A DNA stretch of 64,000 nt from the NCBI RefSeq assembly GCF_000264495.1, contig NC_017954.1, positions 992,001-1,056,000 on the forward strand. Direction: 5' to 3'. How positions within the stretch are numbered: position 1 is the first letter of the stretch; every line of letters begins with the position of its first letter. This DNA is from Thermogladius calderae 1633. Its GTDB lineage: Archaea > Thermoproteota > Thermoprotei_A > Sulfolobales > Desulfurococcaceae. A program made the translations under genes and the position numbers. Under the pieces are notes generated by a model. That model did no database searches. It was not told where the DNA came from and worked only from the letters and a program-made list of their open reading frames with translations. Shown here piece by piece: positions 61,700 to 64,000 of the stretch.

Positions 61700-61881
61700 G
61701 AGCACAGCCTCCCGCGGGGTCTTCAGAGGGAGGAATTCCTTTCATCTAGTCAAGGCGACCGAAAGGTCATCATCTGTATTTACAGAAGTTATTTTACTCC
61801 GTTATTAAATCCTAATCTGTAGGGTGGTCCCCTTTACACGGAAGCCTGTTCTCCCTACCCCCTGGCACCCGGCTCGCGCTG

Positions 61882-63699
61882 ATGGGTAACGAGGCTATTG
61901 CGAGGGGGGCGTGGGAGGCTGGCGTCCGGGTGGTCACGGGCTACCCCGGGACGCCCTCCAGCGAGGTCATCATGACTTTCCACGAGGAGGGGAGGGGTCT
62001 CCCGATTTACGTGGAGTGGGCTGTCAACGAGAGGGTCGCCTTCGAGATAGCCTACGGAGCCGCTATAGGCGGCGTAAGGGCGCTGGTCACGATGAAGGCT
62101 CCGGGCCTGAACGTAGCCAGCGACCCCGTGCTCTCGGCGGCCTACTCGGGCGTTGAGGGCGGGCTGGTGATACTGGTTGCGGACGACCCAGGCCCTCACA
62201 CCACGCAGACGGAGCAGGACAGTAGGTGGTACGCTAAGCTCTCGAAACTCCCCATGTTCACCGCGTCTACCCCGCAGGAGGCCAAGGACACCGTGAAGAG
62301 ACTGTTCAGGGTCAGCGAGGAGCTGAAGCTTCCGGTCATCTTCAGGACGACGACTAGGCTCAACCACGCTGTGGGCGACGTAGTCCTAGGCGAGGTCGAG
62401 GAGCGCGACGCGAGACCGTCCTTCAAGAAGGACCCCCCGAGGTTCGTGAGAGCCGGGATGAAGTGGAACTTGGAGAGGCACGCCTGGTTGAACGGTGTTT
62501 TGAGGAGGGTCGAAGAGGTCGCGTCTAGCCTCGGCTTCAACAAAGTGGAGGGCTCGGGCGAGTACTGCGTGGTCACAGAGGGCGTCGCCTACAACTACGT
62601 CTACGAGGCCCTCAGAGGGCTCGGGGAGGCCCGAGTCAAGGTCCTGAGGGTAGACCAGCTGTACCCGGTCCCCAGTAAGTTCCTCGCGGAGAACCTGTCT
62701 AGCTGCCGGAGGGTGATCGTTGTCGAGGAGCTGGACCCCTACCTCGAGGCCGAGGTCAAGAAGCTCGCGTACGAGGAGAGGCTCGGCGCCGAAGTAATGG
62801 GGAAGGAGGAAGGCCTCCTCCCGCTGGAGGGGGAGCTTAACCCGTCCCTCGTAAAGGGGGCCTTGTACAGGTGGCTCGGGGTACCGCAGGGGCAGGAGTC
62901 CACGCCGGCCGCTGACGTGAGATTGCCCGAGAGGCCTCCCCCTCTCTGCCCGGGCTGCCCGCACGCCTTCAGCTATATAGCGCTGAAGCTCGGTATAGCC
63001 AGGGCCGGGTACAAGCTCAGCGAGGTCCCGGTCTTCGGCGACATCGGCTGCTACGCGCTCAGCGTGAACAGGCCTATCGAGGCGATCTGGACCGAGCACA
63101 GCATGGGGGCGAGTATCTCGATGGCTATGGGGCTCAAGGTCGCCGGCTACGACAAGCCCGTAGTCGCCACTATCGGGGACTCGACTTTCTTCCACGCGGG
63201 TATACCCTCCCTCATAGAGGCCGTCCACAAACGCGTCGACATGTTGGTGCTGATCCTAGACAACAGAGTTGTAGCCATGACAGGGCACCAGTCGACACCC
63301 AGCTGGGAGGTCACCGAGTCGGGTAGGCAGGCCCGGGGGATCGACATAGTCGAGGTCGTCAAGTCCATCGGGGTAGACGAGGTGGCGGTAGTAGACCCCT
63401 ACGACTTCAACAAGATGGTCGAGACTGTAGCGTCCATGATCAAGAGGCCGGGGGTCAAGGTGTTAGTAGCCCAGCACCCGTGCCGACTAATGGAGGTCAG
63501 GCAGCTCAAGACGGTCAAGAAGTACAGGGTTATAGAGGACAAGTGCACGGGTTGCAGGGCGTGCGTCAACGTGACTGGCTGCCCAGCACTCTACATCGAG
63601 GACGGGAAGGCGAAGATCGTGGAGGACGACTGCACAGGCTGCGGTCTGTGCGCTAGGTTCTGCCCGTACAAGGCTATAGTCGAGGTGGGCGGGGCTTGA
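61882..63699 (+). CDS. iorA: Indolepyruvate:ferredoxin oxidoreductase alpha subunit
   Basis: IorA with IorB oxidatively decarboxylates aryl pyruvates (indole-, phenyl- and hydroxyphenylpyruvate) to aryl-acetyl-CoA, reducing ferredoxin, in amino-acid fermentation. The 605-residue chain has GYPGTPSSEV with the pyrophosphate-contact residues, the TPP motif GDSTFFHAG...LDNRVVAMTGHQ, GDIGCYAL, CPGCPHAF, and a C-terminal dicluster ferredoxin domain (CTGCRACVNVTGCP and CTGCGLCARFCP). ATG 61882 is the first standard start, yet the frame upstream (LFSLPPGTRLAL) reads like the family N-terminus, so a CTG start at 61846 is conceivable. Confidence 0.93.
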   Translation: MGNEAIARGAWEAGVRVVTGYPGTPSSEVIMTFHEEGRGLPIYVEWAVNERVAFEIAYGAAIGGVRALVTMKAPGLNVASDPVLSAAYSGVEGGLVILVADDPGPHTTQTEQDSRWYAKLSKLPMFTASTPQEAKDTVKRLFRVSEELKLPVIFRTTTRLNHAVGDVVLGEVEERDARPSFKKDPPRFVRAGMKWNLERHAWLNGVLRRVEEVASSLGFNKVEGSGEYCVVTEGVAYNYVYEALRGLGEARVKVLRVDQLYPVPSKFLAENLSSCRRVIVVEELDPYLEAEVKKLAYEERLGAEVMGKEEGLLPLEGELNPSLVKGALYRWLGVPQGQESTPAADVRLPERPPPLCPGCPHAFSYIALKLGIARAGYKLSEVPVFGDIGCYALSVNRPIEAIWTEHSMGASISMAMGLKVAGYDKPVVATIGDSTFFHAGIPSLIEAVHKRVDMLVLILDNRVVAMTGHQSTPSWEVTESGRQARGIDIVEVVKSIGVDEVAVVDPYDFNKMVETVASMIKRPGVKVLVAQHPCRLMEVRQLKTVKKYRVIEDKCTGCRACVNVTGCPALYIEDGKAKIVEDDCTGCGLCARFCPYKAIVEVGGA

Positions 63700-64000
63700 G
63701 CAGGGTGTTCAACATCCTCATATCCTCGGTAGGCGGGCAGGGTGGACTGACGCTGTCGAGGATAATGGCCGTGGCCGCTGTGAGGCAGGGGCTCAGCGCG
63801 AGGACTGGAGAGACGTTGGGGATGGCGCAGAGGTTCGGTAGCGTTCTCAGCTTCGTGAGAGTCGGTGAGGACGTCCAGTCACCGATATTCGGCCCGGGCG
63901 AGGCGGACTACATCATCGGCCTGGAGCTCTTCGAGACTGTGCGGGCCACGAGGTATCTCCGCGACACCGGAGTTGTCTTCGCAGCCGACGAGTACAAGCC
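63696..64000 (+). CDS. iorB: Indolepyruvate:ferredoxin oxidoreductase beta subunit, N-terminal part
   Basis: The gene starts at TTG 63696, overlapping the iorA stop by four bases (TTGA), and runs off the window. The 101 complete codons show the 2-oxoacid oxidoreductase gamma-domain start NILISSVGGQGGLTLSRIMA, then QGLSARTGETLGMAQRFGSV and the FGPGEADYIIGLEL segment, which are standard for IorB. It is the partner of the upstream subunit. Confidence 0.9.
   Translation, partial: MSRVFNILISSVGGQGGLTLSRIMAVAAVRQGLSARTGETLGMAQRFGSVLSFVRVGEDVQSPIFGPGEADYIIGLELFETVRATRYLRDTGVVFAADEYK

Noticed and set aside
1-64000. tRNA, rRNA or CRISPR array
   Set aside because: Reading the intergenic stretches I found no cloverleaf with a GTTC-type arm, no rRNA-like sequence and no regularly spaced direct repeats. 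A covariance-model search would be decisive.

Overview
The window reads as a chromosomal segment of a hyperthermophilic archaeon of the phylum Thermoproteota, most like the GC-rich Desulfurococcales/Acidilobales. The grounds are G/C-rich third codon positions, frequent TTG and GTG starts, TATA boxes 25-40 bases upstream of starts, and archaeal gene sets: pantoate kinase plus phosphopantothenate synthetase, archaeal phosphoglycerate mutase, GTP-dependent PEP carboxykinase, GH57 glycan enzymes, HTH-ThiN regulator and indolepyruvate ferredoxin oxidoreductase. Genus is not decided from sequence alone. Genes are tightly packed, often overlapping by 1-20 bases.

Layout. 1-1281: end of an NSS-family sodium symporter with a small one-helix companion and a membrane protein. 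1282-3781: gene-poor, with an orphan PD-(D/E)XK nuclease and decayed sequence. 3782-7659: NadC/ModD-family protein, isolated hisD, and a divergent sodium:solute symporter. 8220-10549: pyrB diverging from pyrFE. 11148-15108: first molybdenum hydroxylase operon (large, FAD and 2Fe-2S subunits plus a MoaD-like protein), divergent from a pyrC-type amidohydrolase at 15171, then an aminotransferase, a DUF296 protein, an unknown and PEP carboxykinase. 20813-25548: a complete LIV-type ABC importer. 25631-29326: second molybdenum hydroxylase. 29397-34311: sufCBD bracketed by two paralogous proteins of unknown function. 34363-44277: DHH phosphoesterase, then a glycogen block (three GH57 enzymes, glycogen synthase, maltokinase, winged-helix regulator). 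44319-46305: ABC-2 exporter. 46425-52622: HTH-ThiN regulator followed by the archaeal CoA route (panE, panB, apgM, pantoate kinase, phosphopantothenate synthetase). 52772-54019: flavodiiron protein. 54360-57644: a cell-surface phosphodiesterase gene broken by a TnpB-like element. 57900-64000: P2A calcium-type ATPase, AMMECR1/Memo-linked radical SAM protein, and iorA with the start of iorB.

How it fits together. The pyr genes, CoA genes, suf genes and glycogen genes form housekeeping blocks of a sugar- and peptide-using anaerobe: IorAB oxidises aryl pyruvates from amino acids, PEPCK links C4 and C3 pools, and GH57/GlgA/maltokinase handle storage glucan. The two molybdenum hydroxylases with an importer, ModD-like protein and MoaD-like protein suggest oxidation of imported heterocycles or aldehydes; the substrate is not visible.

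The most unusual locus is 56112-57644. A small AbrB-like protein sits directly upstream of a TnpB-like RuvC nuclease that lacks the zinc ribbon. A 28-bp near-perfect palindrome is wrapped around the TATA-like box of this pair. The element lies between a promoter plus signal peptide and the C-terminal part of a phosphodiesterase whose catalytic N-terminal segment is missing.
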